In this document: positions 18,272 through 26,525 of the stretch, piece after piece
Layout: every line of letters starts with the position of its first letter
How positions within the stretch are numbered: the first letter of the stretch is position 1
NCBI RefSeq assembly: GCF_007183175.1
Contig: NZ_AP019807.1
Location: forward strand, 4,886,732 to 4,950,731
Direction of reading: 5' to 3'
Length of the DNA stretch: 64,000 bases
DNA from: Microbulbifer sp. GL-2
GTDB taxonomy: Bacteria > Pseudomonadota > Gammaproteobacteria > Pseudomonadales > Cellvibrionaceae
Made by a program: the position numbers and the translations under genes
Notes under the pieces: generated by a model
What the model was told of the DNA's origin: nothing
The model's database searches: none
The model's input: only the letters and a program-made list of their open reading frames with translations

Positions 18272-18608
18272 TTTTCGCTCCTGGCTTTTGCTCTGGGGCT
18301 CTACCAACACACTGCACAATCAGTCTGTGTTTGCTCAGTGGAGGGTATCCCTCAATCTGTCACCCGCCCTGTTGTACCGGGCAAAGGGCATAACAAGGCA
18401 AATTATTACTACCAAAATTTGTGATCACATTTTAGTGGCGAGACTCACAGAAGCGCAAGATCTATTGATGCCTCATTGCAACCTTAAGGTCGAATAGGGT
18501 TGAGCAAGCGGAATTGTGCGGGACTAAGAGGTCATTTTCAGGCCTGACAACATCAATCGAGGCAGAAACCGTGGGTAACGGTGCCTGAAAAGTAGTGGTC
18601 CCTGGCCA
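18272..18608. other. Intergenic region upstream of the aminotransferase
   Basis: 337 bp between the GntR gene and the aminotransferase on the same strand. It presumably holds the aminotransferase promoter. The only clear motif is the palindrome at 18420-18429; I see no small gene. Confidence 0.5.
18414..18433. promoter_or_regulatory. Candidate operator palindrome upstream of the polyamine genes
   Basis: A perfect 10-bp palindrome TGTGATCACA (18420-18429) sits in an A/T-rich frame about 150 bp upstream of the aminotransferase start. It lacks the 6-bp spacer of a CRP site. With a GntR gene next door, it is a candidate GntR operator, by inference only. Confidence 0.3.
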
Positions 18609-19280
18609 CTAGAGAAGTTCCTCTGCAGAAATGGAGCCCAATCCTTCCTCAATATCCTGTCGAATAGCGAGACGAACCTTCTCCACACTCCCTCCGGCAA
18701 TCGCATCCAGCAGGTCCTCATGGCGGTCCGGCAGCTCTTGAACGCCGAAACGCTGGAATACAAGGTGCTGCAGAGGCGCTGTCTGCAGCCACAGGCTTTC
18801 GATCAGGGAAAGAATGATATGGGGCCGACCCAGCCGATAGAGGGTAAAGTGGAAGTCGAGATTGGCCGTCACATACTGCTCTATATCCTTTTGCTTTAAT
18901 GCAGCAGTCACCCGCTCATCCAGCTCGCGCAACTGCTCTAGTTGCACGCCCTGCACATAAGGCAGGGCCTGCTCAGCAGCCTGGCACTCCAGCGCAACCC
19001 GCGCCGCACAGATTTCCTCGAGCTTTTCCGGGGTCATGGTGGGAACCGTGACACGGCGGGTATCTGACAGTTCCAGTGCCCGCTCAGAGGTCAGACGCCG
19101 CAGGGCCTCACGCACCGGCATGGGGCTACAATCCAGTTCTGCAGCCAGGCCACGAATAGTAATCGCATGCCCTGGTAAAAATTTTCCGCGTAAAATTGCG
19201 TCCCGCACCTGGAAGTAGACCCGTTCCTGGGTGGTGCGAAACTCCTCCTGCGGACGGTTAAATTCCTGCACCATATTCAT
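18609..19280 (-). CDS. GntR family transcriptional regulator (FadR subfamily)
   Basis: A 223-residue protein. The N-terminal winged helix (about 15-80) has VYFQVRDAILRGKFLPGHAITIRGLAAELDCSPMPVREALRRLTSERALE, a textbook GntR domain. The all-helical FCD effector domain follows with CAARVALECQAAEQALPYV and the metal-binding type YVTANLDFHFTLYRL and RHEDLLDAIAGG. FadR-type members sense small carboxylic acids. The start overlaps the end of the patatin-like gene by 4 bp (ATGA), so the two are coupled. It is the likely regulator of the adjacent aminotransferase/PuuA-like genes. Confidence 0.92.
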   Translation of the reverse strand: MNMVQEFNRPQEEFRTTQERVYFQVRDAILRGKFLPGHAITIRGLAAELDCSPMPVREALRRLTSERALELSDTRRVTVPTMTPEKLEEICAARVALECQAAEQALPYVQGVQLEQLRELDERVTAALKQKDIEQYVTANLDFHFTLYRLGRPHIILSLIESLWLQTAPLQHLVFQRFGVQELPDRHEDLLDAIAGGSVEKVRLAIRQDIEEGLGSISAEELL

Positions 19281-20383
19281 GCGGCCCTGACCTGCTGTAA
19301 TTTGTGTGGAATTTCATCGGAGCCGACTTCAATAAGATGCTCCTCCGCACGACCACTCTGCCAGATTTCATGGAAATCATCGGCAACCTGCCGACTCAAT
19401 TCCACTACCCTTTTCCAGTAACGCACCCGCTCATCTGGGCCCAGTTTGTAAAAGTCATTGCGATCCGGGATCTTGCCATAAGGCAACCTCTCAACAAATG
19501 CAGGAGAAGGAGTTAGTACCAGGGTGGAAGCCATGGCATCACCACGCACACGGCGCCAGGAAAGTCCTTTATCAAACCAGCCCGGTACCATAAACGGGAA
19601 AAAGTGGGGATAGAGCACCAACCCCTGGGGGTGCTGGAAACGCAGATCAAAATGGTAGTCGGTAATGCCACCATCGCGATAGTTGCCTCGTGGCGCACCA
19701 GCGGGGTTCTGCACACCTGCCATGACCAGCGGGATAGAGCCACTGGCTAGGACTGCCGCACAAACATTTTCAGCACAAAGTGCCGTATTCACCGTACTCA
19801 GGCTGCCAAACTGCACCGAAGCATCGCTACCAGAGTGAAATACCACCCGCTCCCAGAATGCTCTGAGACTGTGCCGGGACACCACATTGGCAAGGGCCGA
19901 CGCAAGCAGGGCCGGGGCCAGGAAAGTACGTCTCTCACTGGCTAGGGGGCCGCGCCCACGGACAGTGACAAAATGACTGTGCCACCGCGGGTTATTCACT
20001 ACCTCATGAGCTCCGCTTTCACCTAACACATCGAGCAGTATTCGCTCTCCGGCAGCAGTAATCTCCGCCGGAGTCGGTTTGCCAGACGCATAACTCTGAT
20101 GGATATAGCCGTGCTCCAAACACTCCAACGCCGCAAGAGGCCTCTTCATGGCGTAACACATATTGCGGAAGCTACCAATTGAGGAGCCCAGCGTCGTTAT
20201 AGGTTCATGGCGACCTTTGAAGAACTCCCCCATCAGCACCCGGTCCAACTGACTGATCACCAACCATTTGGGGCCTCCCGAGGCGCCAACCAGGGTTGAG
20301 AACTGCCCCTGGTGCAACCCCTCTTCGCGAATCTGGCGCGCCGCGCTTGCCCCGGCCAACAATATGCAACTGGAATTCTTCAC
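19277..20383 (-). CDS. Patatin-like phospholipase family protein
   Basis: A 368-residue protein with the two parts of the patatin Ser/Asp dyad: GSSIGS at 66-71 (nucleophile Ser68, GxSxG) and the DG motif in GNYRDGGITDYHFD near residue 235. The usual glycine-rich oxyanion loop may correspond to VGASGGPKW at 32-40. Patatins hydrolyse lipid acyl esters. The remainder has no signal peptide or membrane segment, so it is probably cytosolic. Its stop overlaps the start of the GntR gene, an unusual regulator/lipase coupling. The substrate is unknown. Confidence 0.82.
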   Translation of the reverse strand: MKNSSCILLAGASAARQIREEGLHQGQFSTLVGASGGPKWLVISQLDRVLMGEFFKGRHEPITTLGSSIGSFRNMCYAMKRPLAALECLEHGYIHQSYASGKPTPAEITAAGERILLDVLGESGAHEVVNNPRWHSHFVTVRGRGPLASERRTFLAPALLASALANVVSRHSLRAFWERVVFHSGSDASVQFGSLSTVNTALCAENVCAAVLASGSIPLVMAGVQNPAGAPRGNYRDGGITDYHFDLRFQHPQGLVLYPHFFPFMVPGWFDKGLSWRRVRGDAMASTLVLTPSPAFVERLPYGKIPDRNDFYKLGPDERVRYWKRVVELSRQVADDFHEIWQSGRAEEHLIEVGSDEIPHKLQQVRAA

Positions 20384-20443
20384 AAAGTGTCTCTTAAGCT
20401 ATCCATTCAGGCGCAAGTGTACTGGGTTTAACTCCCATGGGAA

Positions 20444-20884
20444 TTACCACTCGCCAGTATTCTCCATCGACTGCCAGGGCTCCTGCGGAGCTAACGGCTT
20501 TCCATTCTGTAACAATTCAATGGAGATACCATCCGGTGACCGGACAAAAGCCATATAGCCGTCGCGGGGTGGCCGGTTAATGGTTACTCCAGCATCCATC
20601 ATACGCTGGCAAACGGCATAAATATCATTAACTCCATAAGCCAGATGACCGAAGTTACGTCCACCACTATAGGATTCCGGGTCCCAGTTATAGGTAAGCT
20701 CCAGCATAGGGGCCTTTTTCTCGCGGGCGGCATCTACATCCTCCGGTGCCGCCAGATATACCAGAGTAAAGCGACCCTGGTCATAATCGTTTCGCGTCAC
20801 TACCTGCAACCCCAACTTTTCACAATAAAATTTCAAAGATTCTTCCAGGTTGGCCACGCGGACCATTGTATGCAGATACCTCAC
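20444..20884 (-). CDS. gloA: Lactoylglutathione lyase (glyoxalase I)
   Basis: A 146-residue VOC-fold protein. It shows the four metal ligands expected of GloA in order: His5 (MRYLHTMVRV), Glu in APMLELTYNW, His in RNFGHLAYGV and Glu in DGISIELLQN. The RVANLEESLKFYCEKLG opening and NWDPESY are typical of bacterial GloA. It isomerises the hemithioacetal of methylglyoxal and glutathione to S-lactoylglutathione in the cytosol. It is 60 bp upstream of the patatin-like gene on the same strand and divergent from the class V aminotransferase. Confidence 0.88.
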   Translation of the reverse strand: MRYLHTMVRVANLEESLKFYCEKLGLQVVTRNDYDQGRFTLVYLAAPEDVDAAREKKAPMLELTYNWDPESYSGGRNFGHLAYGVNDIYAVCQRMMDAGVTINRPPRDGYMAFVRSPDGISIELLQNGKPLAPQEPWQSMENTGEW

Positions 20885-20959
20885 CCTCTACTCCTTCCTG
20901 TTCACAGGATCTAAAAATCGCGAAATAATAAATAATTCAGTAACGCACGGCGAAAATAA

Positions 20960-22156
20960 ATGTATAAGAAATTCTATAGAGCCTTTTCACAAGCACCCAG
21001 CGGCAGTCCCTCCGCCATGCTGCATATGGCCTGCCATTCACACCACTATTGGCCCGACGTCACTCTTGAGGCAGTACAGCAATACTGGCACGATGCAGCG
21101 TTACTCGCCGATGATAAATGGGGGCCAATTTTTCAAGAAAAAATACCTGCCTGGCAAAATGCCGTAGCACGTACGCTGAAACTCCCGGCCCCCAACCAGA
21201 TCGCCATTGCGCCCAACACCCACGAGCTGGTTTATCGACTAATCAGCGCCTTCAATCCCGACCAGCCACTGCGTATTCTCACTACCGACGGTGAATTTTA
21301 CAGCTTTACACGCCAGTTGCAGCGACTTGAAGAACTGCCCAACGTAGAAGTTACACGGATTCCTAAAACACCCTACGCCACACTGGCAGAGCGCTTTGAA
21401 CAAGAATTACATGGCGGGGAGTATCACCTGGCCTATGCCAGCCTGGTATTTTTCGATTCAGGCGTAGTATTCCCCGAGCTGTTGCGTATTGCCGAGGACA
21501 AGCCCACTGAAACTCAGTTTGTCATTGATGGCTACCATGGATTCTATGCAAGACCTATCGACCTGAGTGGTATAGCAGACAAGGCTTTCTTTACTGCCGG
21601 TTCCTACAAGTACCTGGGCGCTGGTGAGGGACTTTGTTTTATGAGTATCCCAACCCAGTGTAACTTGCGGCCGCTCAATACCGGCTGGTTCGCCGAGATG
21701 GCTGAGCTTGAGAATCGCTCGGAAAGTGTTGGCTATGGAGACAACTGGCTGCGCTTCGCAGGTGCCACTATGGACTATTCCTGCCTGTATAAAGGTTTGG
21801 CAATTTTCGATTTGTTCAGGCGCGAGGGCATCACTGTAGACAAAATCCATCGCAATGTACTCAATGCCCAATGCCGCTTCCTACAGAGCATGGATAAGGC
21901 CAACCACCCATTACTAAACCGGCAACACCTAATCCACCACGATCTTGAGCGAGGTCATGGCCACTTTTTTACTTTCGATTGCGGCACAGCTGAAAACTCA
22001 GAGAGGTTACAAAAAGAACTAAAAGCCCGCGCGGTACTATGCGACAGGCGCCAACATCTTCTGCGCCTGGGTTTTGCCATCTACCACGACGAAAATGAAA
22101 CGTATCAGCAGGTATTTGGCACTCCCAGCAGAAATTCTCAAGTATCGTTGCAATGA
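20960..22156 (+). CDS. Class V fold-type aminotransferase (kynureninase-like)
   Basis: A 398-residue PLP enzyme. It has APNTHELVYRLISAF for cofactor phosphate binding, TQFVIDGYHGFYA with Asp190 near the pyridine nitrogen, and Lys217 in FFTAGSYKYLGAGEGLCFM as the Schiff-base lysine. The AGSYKYLGAGEG motif resembles kynureninase and related class V enzymes. The C-terminal domain ends with FDCGTAENSERLQKELKARAVLCDRRQHLLRLGFAIYHDENE, a region that is duplicated in decayed form at 23188-23376. The reaction is not certain; transamination or beta-elimination of an amino acid is possible. Confidence 0.78.
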   Translation: MYKKFYRAFSQAPSGSPSAMLHMACHSHHYWPDVTLEAVQQYWHDAALLADDKWGPIFQEKIPAWQNAVARTLKLPAPNQIAIAPNTHELVYRLISAFNPDQPLRILTTDGEFYSFTRQLQRLEELPNVEVTRIPKTPYATLAERFEQELHGGEYHLAYASLVFFDSGVVFPELLRIAEDKPTETQFVIDGYHGFYARPIDLSGIADKAFFTAGSYKYLGAGEGLCFMSIPTQCNLRPLNTGWFAEMAELENRSESVGYGDNWLRFAGATMDYSCLYKGLAIFDLFRREGITVDKIHRNVLNAQCRFLQSMDKANHPLLNRQHLIHHDLERGHGHFFTFDCGTAENSERLQKELKARAVLCDRRQHLLRLGFAIYHDENETYQQVFGTPSRNSQVSLQ

Positions 22157-22263
22157 TCAACACACTGCACCGGCCATCCGCCTGAAAAGACTCGAATGAC
22201 CCATACTTAAGCGGGCGATTTGGCCATCAAACAGTTTGAAAATGGGTGATTCTGAGTCTGATT

Positions 22264-23010
22264 ATGAAACTGCACCTCCTTAACCCAAACACAACAGAAT
22301 CGATGACGTTGCTCATGGCGGGCGCCGCATCAAGGGTTGCATCACCTGGTACCGAAATCATACCAACTACCGCCAAGATTGGTTTTCCTTACATCTCAAG
22401 TCGGGTTGAAGCCGAGATCATCGCTAGCGACGTCTTTGAGACGATCGCCGAGCACCACACCCAAGTAGATGCAGTTATCATCTCTGCTTTCGGGGACCCA
22501 GGTCTCATTGGCGCCCGTCAATTATTCGACATTCCGGTGATCGGCGTTGCTGAAGCGGCCATGCTGACCGCGTGCTCACTTGGCCAACGCTTCTCAATTG
22601 TCACATTCAGCGACCGCCTGACAGAATGGTTTTGCGACGGCGTGCGGCGCGCCAGTCTCGAACAGCGCTTCACAGGCATTCGCCTACCCCGCGAGGACTT
22701 TCAATCTATCGAAACGGTACAGGAGGAGCTTGGCGAAACCTTGGTGAAACTCGTCGAAGAAGCCGTGCTTATTGACAAGGCAGATGTTGCAATACTCGCC
22801 GGAGGACCGCTTGCAGGACTTGCGGCTAAGGTTTCTGAACGCCTGCCAATCCCGGTCGTGGACCCAGTACCAGCCGCAGTTGTATTAGCAGAGGGGCTTG
22901 TACGGCTCCGCCCCGGCATTGCCCGTGCGGGCGGGTTTGCGCGCCCACCCGCGAAGGACACATTCGGCCTCCCCGACAAACTCGCCAGGCGGATAGAACA
23001 TACTGACTGA
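22264..23010 (+). CDS. Asp/Glu/hydantoin racemase superfamily protein lacking both catalytic cysteines
   Basis: A protein of about 248 residues from the ATG at 22264 (MKLHLLNPNTTESMT, the classic hydantoin-racemase opening); a GTG at 22246 would add six residues. The two active-site regions are recognisable but altered: the usual ACFGDPG is SAFGDPG (Ala at 75 where the first Cys should be), and the usual LGCAGM is LAGGPLAGL at 178-186. The only cysteines lie elsewhere (TACSLG, WFCDG). Classical members racemise by a two-cysteine proton transfer, so this one probably does something else or is inactive. Base composition looks more G+C-rich than its flanks, and the gene sits between the intact aminotransferase and a broken copy of its 3' end. 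Confidence 0.8.
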   Translation: MKLHLLNPNTTESMTLLMAGAASRVASPGTEIIPTTAKIGFPYISSRVEAEIIASDVFETIAEHHTQVDAVIISAFGDPGLIGARQLFDIPVIGVAEAAMLTACSLGQRFSIVTFSDRLTEWFCDGVRRASLEQRFTGIRLPREDFQSIETVQEELGETLVKLVEEAVLIDKADVAILAGGPLAGLAAKVSERLPIPVVDPVPAAVVLAEGLVRLRPGIARAGGFARPPAKDTFGLPDKLARRIEHTD

Positions 23011-23187
23011 GCTTTCTTCCTGGCTCCATGCTCCTAATACCGCCCCCTCTCAGTTGTTCTGGTCAGTGGAATACGGGGATTGGATTTAGTCTGCCAGCTT
23101 TCTTTTCCAAACTAACTGCGGCCTGTGTTTTTGCCAACCGATTCAAGGCTGGAACCGATGACTAGCTCGCAGTACAAAGAGTCCACG

Positions 23188-23376
23188 GAAACTCTCATTT
23201 TCGATTGCGGTACAACAAAAAACTCAGAGAAATTACAAAAAGAGCTTAAAGCCCTCGCTGTATTTTGCGACAAGCGTCAACACCTGCTGTATTTGGGTTT
23301 TACCGCTGCTACACCGAAAATGAAACTTACCAGTAGTTATTCCACTCTGACTAACCAGGCAACACTTCCCTGTTGA
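23188..23376 (+). pseudogene. Decayed duplicate of the class V aminotransferase 3' end
   Basis: The fragment encodes LIFDCGTTKNSEKLQKELKALAVFCDKRQHLLYLGF, nearly the same as FTFDCGTAENSERLQKELKARAVLCDRRQHLLRLGF in the intact aminotransferase (20960-22156). After LGF a 1-base deletion shifts the frame; in the other frame ENETYQ is followed by a stop. Homology at DNA level runs from about 23198 to 23326 at an offset of 1225-1226 bp from the parent. The rest of a second copy is absent. This is direct sequence evidence of a partial duplication around the racemase-like gene. Confidence 0.85.
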
Positions 23377-23531
23377 CGAGTTCCCATTATCCGGCAGTTT
23401 CTCTACTGCTCTACGGTGAATCCGGTATGCTGGAACACTCGCTCAGCTGCGGTTCAGAAAAGCGCTGTTAATATTTGGCGCCTAATGCATTGGAGTGAAG
23501 TCAAATCCATAGCGACTGATAAGGAAAAATC

Positions 23532-24245
23532 ATGAAGTTAGTAAAATTCTCAACAATCACACTGCTCGCCCTGCTTGTCACCGCTTGCGGAAATGGGCAG
23601 GCCCCTTCAGAACGGGGAACCCTGGTCTCTATTGCGGCTCATGGTGAAGCAAGCCAGGTACCAGATGTAGCCAATCTTTCCGTAGGCGTAGTAACCGAGG
23701 CCCAAGATAGCAAAAAGGCCATGCGCGATAACGCTGAGCAAATGGACTCTCTGATGGCGGCAATAAAGAAAGCCGGCATTGCCAAAAAGGATATCCAAAC
23801 CAGCGGTGTGAGCCTCTCCCCCCGCTACCATTACCAGCAGAACAAAAAACCGAAAATAGTCGGTTATAATGCGCGTAATACAGTAAGCATTAAAGTGCGC
23901 AAACTGGATGAGCTGGGCGAGGTTCTGGACAGTCTTGCCGCCGCCGGAGCAAATCAAATAAACGGTCCCAGCTTTGAAATTGGTGAACCGGGCCCAGTCA
24001 AGGCGGAAGCTCGTGAAAAGGCGCTTGTAGATGCCCAGGAGCGCGCAACTATCTATGCAAAAGCGCTGGGGATGAAAGTTCGTCGAATTGTCAGCATCTC
24101 CGAGAATGGCAACGGCGGTATGCCGCGTCCAATGATGCTGCGCAGCGATATGGCCTCATCAAAAGAAAGTGCCTCCACCCCAATTGCTCCCGGTGAGACA
24201 ACCCTTTCCGTTAACCTGGAGTTGGTATTCGAGCTGGAAGACTAA
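23532..24245 (+). CDS. SIMPL (DUF541, YggE-like) domain lipoprotein
   Basis: A 237-residue lipoprotein: the signal peptide ends in a lipobox LVTAC (Cys19). The SIMPL/DUF541 domain covers about 30-236, with SIAAHGEASQVPDVANLSVGV at its start, KDIQTSGVSLSPRYHY in the middle and AREKALVDAQERATIYAKALGMKVRRIVSISE near the end. E. coli YggE of this family is linked to lowered oxidative stress; the molecular function is unknown. A good ribosome site (aaggaaaaatc) precedes the ATG. Probably anchored in the outer membrane facing the periplasm. Confidence 0.88.
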   Translation: MKLVKFSTITLLALLVTACGNGQAPSERGTLVSIAAHGEASQVPDVANLSVGVVTEAQDSKKAMRDNAEQMDSLMAAIKKAGIAKKDIQTSGVSLSPRYHYQQNKKPKIVGYNARNTVSIKVRKLDELGEVLDSLAAAGANQINGPSFEIGEPGPVKAEAREKALVDAQERATIYAKALGMKVRRIVSISENGNGGMPRPMMLRSDMASSKESASTPIAPGETTLSVNLELVFELED

Positions 24246-24363
24246 GATAAAATACCCCGGACCCTCCGATAATTCAGGGGGCCGGGTAGCAAATTCTGCC
24301 TCTCAATTTAAGCTGCGAGGAGCAGCCAGTGAGAATTTCTCCACGCAATTACCCTCGTTTTCT

Positions 24364-25725
24364 TCAACCCTCGACTTCGCCTTCAATAAATACTTCAACA
24401 GAGGGCTCATTGGGCTCTTTGAATACTTTCCCCTCCTTCATCACAAACTGCACTCGTTGCAATTCAGAAATATCTTTAAGGGGATCACCTGCCACCGCAA
24501 TAATGTCGGCAATCTTGCCTTCACTAATACTACCCAGTTCATCCTGGACTTGTAGTAATTGTGCTGCATTCCAGGTTGCGGAGCGGATTGCATCAGCAGG
24601 ACTCATTCCACCCTGCACCATCAGGATAAATTCCCGCGCATTCTCCCCGTGTCGAGTTACTCCGGTATCGGTCCCAAAGGCAATGTTTACCCCGCGCTTG
24701 TACGCCTTGGAAAAAGTTTCCTGCATAAGCGGACCCATGGTCGCCGCCTTGGGTCGTACAATTTCTGGCAGGAATCCCTCAATTGCTGATTTTTCAGTCA
24801 CCCACTCCCCTGCCATCAAGGTCGGCACAAACCAGGTATTGTTGCGCCGCATCAGGTTCATCACCTCTTCATCCATATAAGTCCCATGCTCAATAGAATC
24901 CACTCCAGCGCGGATAGCGCGGATCATTCCTTCCTTACCGTGGGCATGCACCGCTACGGTAAACCCATAGTCCTTGGCCGTAGAGACGATAGCCTCCAGC
25001 TCATCCTGCATAAATTGCGGATTTTGCCCACTTTTTGCGACACTCAAAACACCACCGGTAGCAGTGATTTTGATCAAATCTGCACCGTCCTTGTAGCGCT
25101 GGCGAATCGCTTTGCGCGCAGAGATTGGTCCATCGACAACACCATCAACGGGGCCAGGGCTGCCAACCAAATCCTCACGACGTCCATTGGTCGGGTCCGC
25201 GTGACCGCCGGTAGTGGCGATCGACTTACCCGCGGTAAAAATTCTCGGCCCCTCAATCGTGCCTGCTTCAATAGCCCGGCGCAGGCTCACGGTGACATTA
25301 TCGTGGTCCCCCAGATTGCGAATGGTGGTAAAACCGGCTTGCAAAGTGCGGTTGGCCGCATCAACGCCTCGCAAAGTAAAATCCGCTGGGTTCCAGGTAT
25401 AGGACTCCATATAGGCACGGGGACCAAACTCGTAAGTAAGGTGGCTGTGCATATCCATCAGCCCCGGCAGTACCGTGTAGTCGCGCAGATCTACCAGAGA
25501 CTCCCTATCCCGCTTTGCAAAACCTTTTTGCACTGATTCAATACGGCCATCGACAATATGGATAGTGCGATCTTCCAGTAGTTTTCCATTAGTGCTATCA
25601 AACAGTTTTCCCGCGTAGATAGCGATACTCTCCGCAGATACCTGCAGGCTGAAAAAACCGGCACAAATCGCCAGGGCGATGGCAGTGCGGTGAAAGAAGC
25701 TGTTTCTCTTGGCACTTGTTGTCAT
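24364..25725 (-). CDS. Secreted metal-dependent amidohydrolase (imidazolonepropionase-like)
   Basis: About 453 residues. The ATG at 25725 is preceded by GGTGA and is preferred over the GTG at 25734. A signal peptide (RTAIALAICAGFFSLQVSA) sends it to the periplasm. The amidohydrolase barrel shows the metal-site residues in order: MDMHSHLTYEF (H-x-H), the lysine of GADLIKITATGGV, His in AVHAHGKEG, His in DSIEHGTYMD and Asp in FGTDTG. Related secreted enzymes act as Xaa-Pro or Xaa-Arg dipeptidases or other amidases. Together with the M16 protease and PepD it fits peptide use; the actual substrate is not determinable. Confidence 0.88.
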   Translation of the reverse strand: MTTSAKRNSFFHRTAIALAICAGFFSLQVSAESIAIYAGKLFDSTNGKLLEDRTIHIVDGRIESVQKGFAKRDRESLVDLRDYTVLPGLMDMHSHLTYEFGPRAYMESYTWNPADFTLRGVDAANRTLQAGFTTIRNLGDHDNVTVSLRRAIEAGTIEGPRIFTAGKSIATTGGHADPTNGRREDLVGSPGPVDGVVDGPISARKAIRQRYKDGADLIKITATGGVLSVAKSGQNPQFMQDELEAIVSTAKDYGFTVAVHAHGKEGMIRAIRAGVDSIEHGTYMDEEVMNLMRRNNTWFVPTLMAGEWVTEKSAIEGFLPEIVRPKAATMGPLMQETFSKAYKRGVNIAFGTDTGVTRHGENAREFILMVQGGMSPADAIRSATWNAAQLLQVQDELGSISEGKIADIIAVAGDPLKDISELQRVQFVMKEGKVFKEPNEPSVEVFIEGEVEG

Positions 25726-25816
25726 TGTCGTCACCAGTAAATCTCTCTTAGATTTGTCTTGTTTTTATTGGAAGTCGCACAATTTACCGTAATCGCCAAG
25801 GTGAGAGGAAGCCCCT

Positions 25817-26428
25817 ATGAAAATCTATGAGTTTGCGAGCGCACCCAATTGCCGCCGGGTTCGTATGTACCTGGCAGAAAAAGGCATCGATGTTGAGTTT
25901 GCTCCGGTGGATATTACCAAAGGGGAAAACCTCACCCCGGAGTTTCGCAGCAAGGATATCAATAAAAAAGTGCCCGTATTGCAACTGGATGACGGCACCC
26001 ATATCGCGGAATCCGTGGCAATCCAGCGTTACTTCGAGGAACTACACCCGAGTCCGCCTCTATTTGGGCGCAATGCCAAAGAAAAAGCACTGGTAGAAAT
26101 GTGGACTCGCCGCGCTGACTTCAATTTAATGTTGTCTGTAGGAATGTGCTTCCAGCATGTTTCAGGGTTTTTTAAAGACCGTATGAATGTCTACCCGGAA
26201 TTTGGAGAAGATGCCGGCAAGCGTGCAATGAAGTTTATGGGCGTGCTGAACGATCACTTTTCTGATCACGAGTACCTGATTGACGATTATTTTTCAGTTG
26301 CGGATATAGGTATGGTTTGCAGCCTGGATTTTGGTAAGGTACAAAACCTGCGACCGGATGCCGAAAAGCACCCCCACCTGATCCGCTGGCGCGAACAACT
26401 TAAACTGCGGCCCAGCTTCAAGGCCTGA
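25817..26428 (+). CDS. Glutathione S-transferase family protein
   Basis: A 203-residue protein. The N-terminal thioredoxin-like domain has ASAPNCRRVRMYLAEKGIDVEFAPVDI, KKVPVLQLDDGTHIAESVAIQRYFEE (the cis-Pro and the glutathione-binding ES). The C-terminal helical domain has DYFSVADIGMVCSLDF with the capping-box Asp. A strong GAGAGGAAG ribosome site precedes the ATG. It probably conjugates or reduces compounds with glutathione in the cytosol. It is divergent from the amidohydrolase. Confidence 0.9.
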   Translation: MKIYEFASAPNCRRVRMYLAEKGIDVEFAPVDITKGENLTPEFRSKDINKKVPVLQLDDGTHIAESVAIQRYFEELHPSPPLFGRNAKEKALVEMWTRRADFNLMLSVGMCFQHVSGFFKDRMNVYPEFGEDAGKRAMKFMGVLNDHFSDHEYLIDDYFSVADIGMVCSLDFGKVQNLRPDAEKHPHLIRWREQLKLRPSFKA

Positions 26429-26481
26429 TCATCTATTTTTGAATATCCTGAAGGACACAGCCAACCCCTCTTAAAAAGGCT

Positions 26482-26510
26482 ATCGCCCCACTCAAATGAG
26501 AGGGGGCGAT
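26482..26510. terminator. Terminator between GST and M16 protease genes
   Basis: A stem of ATCGCCCC with GGGGCGAT, extended inward by CTC/GAG, lies in the gap between two converging genes, followed on the plus strand by TATTTCG. It probably serves the GST gene and possibly both. Confidence 0.55.
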
Positions 26511-26525
26511 TATTTCGAGGCAGTA

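Noticed and set aside
17330..18424. A 364-codon open frame antisense to the class III aminotransferase
   Set aside because: The minus-strand gene has all catalytic motifs and a ribosome site; the antisense frame has no recognisable domain and is a by-product of codon bias.
18420..18429. TGTGATCACA as a CRP binding site
   Set aside because: CRP half-sites TGTGA and TCACA need a 6-bp spacer; here the half-sites overlap directly.
24886..25536. A 216-codon plus-strand frame opposite the amidohydrolase
   Set aside because: The opposite strand encodes the complete metal site; the antisense frame has no family likeness.
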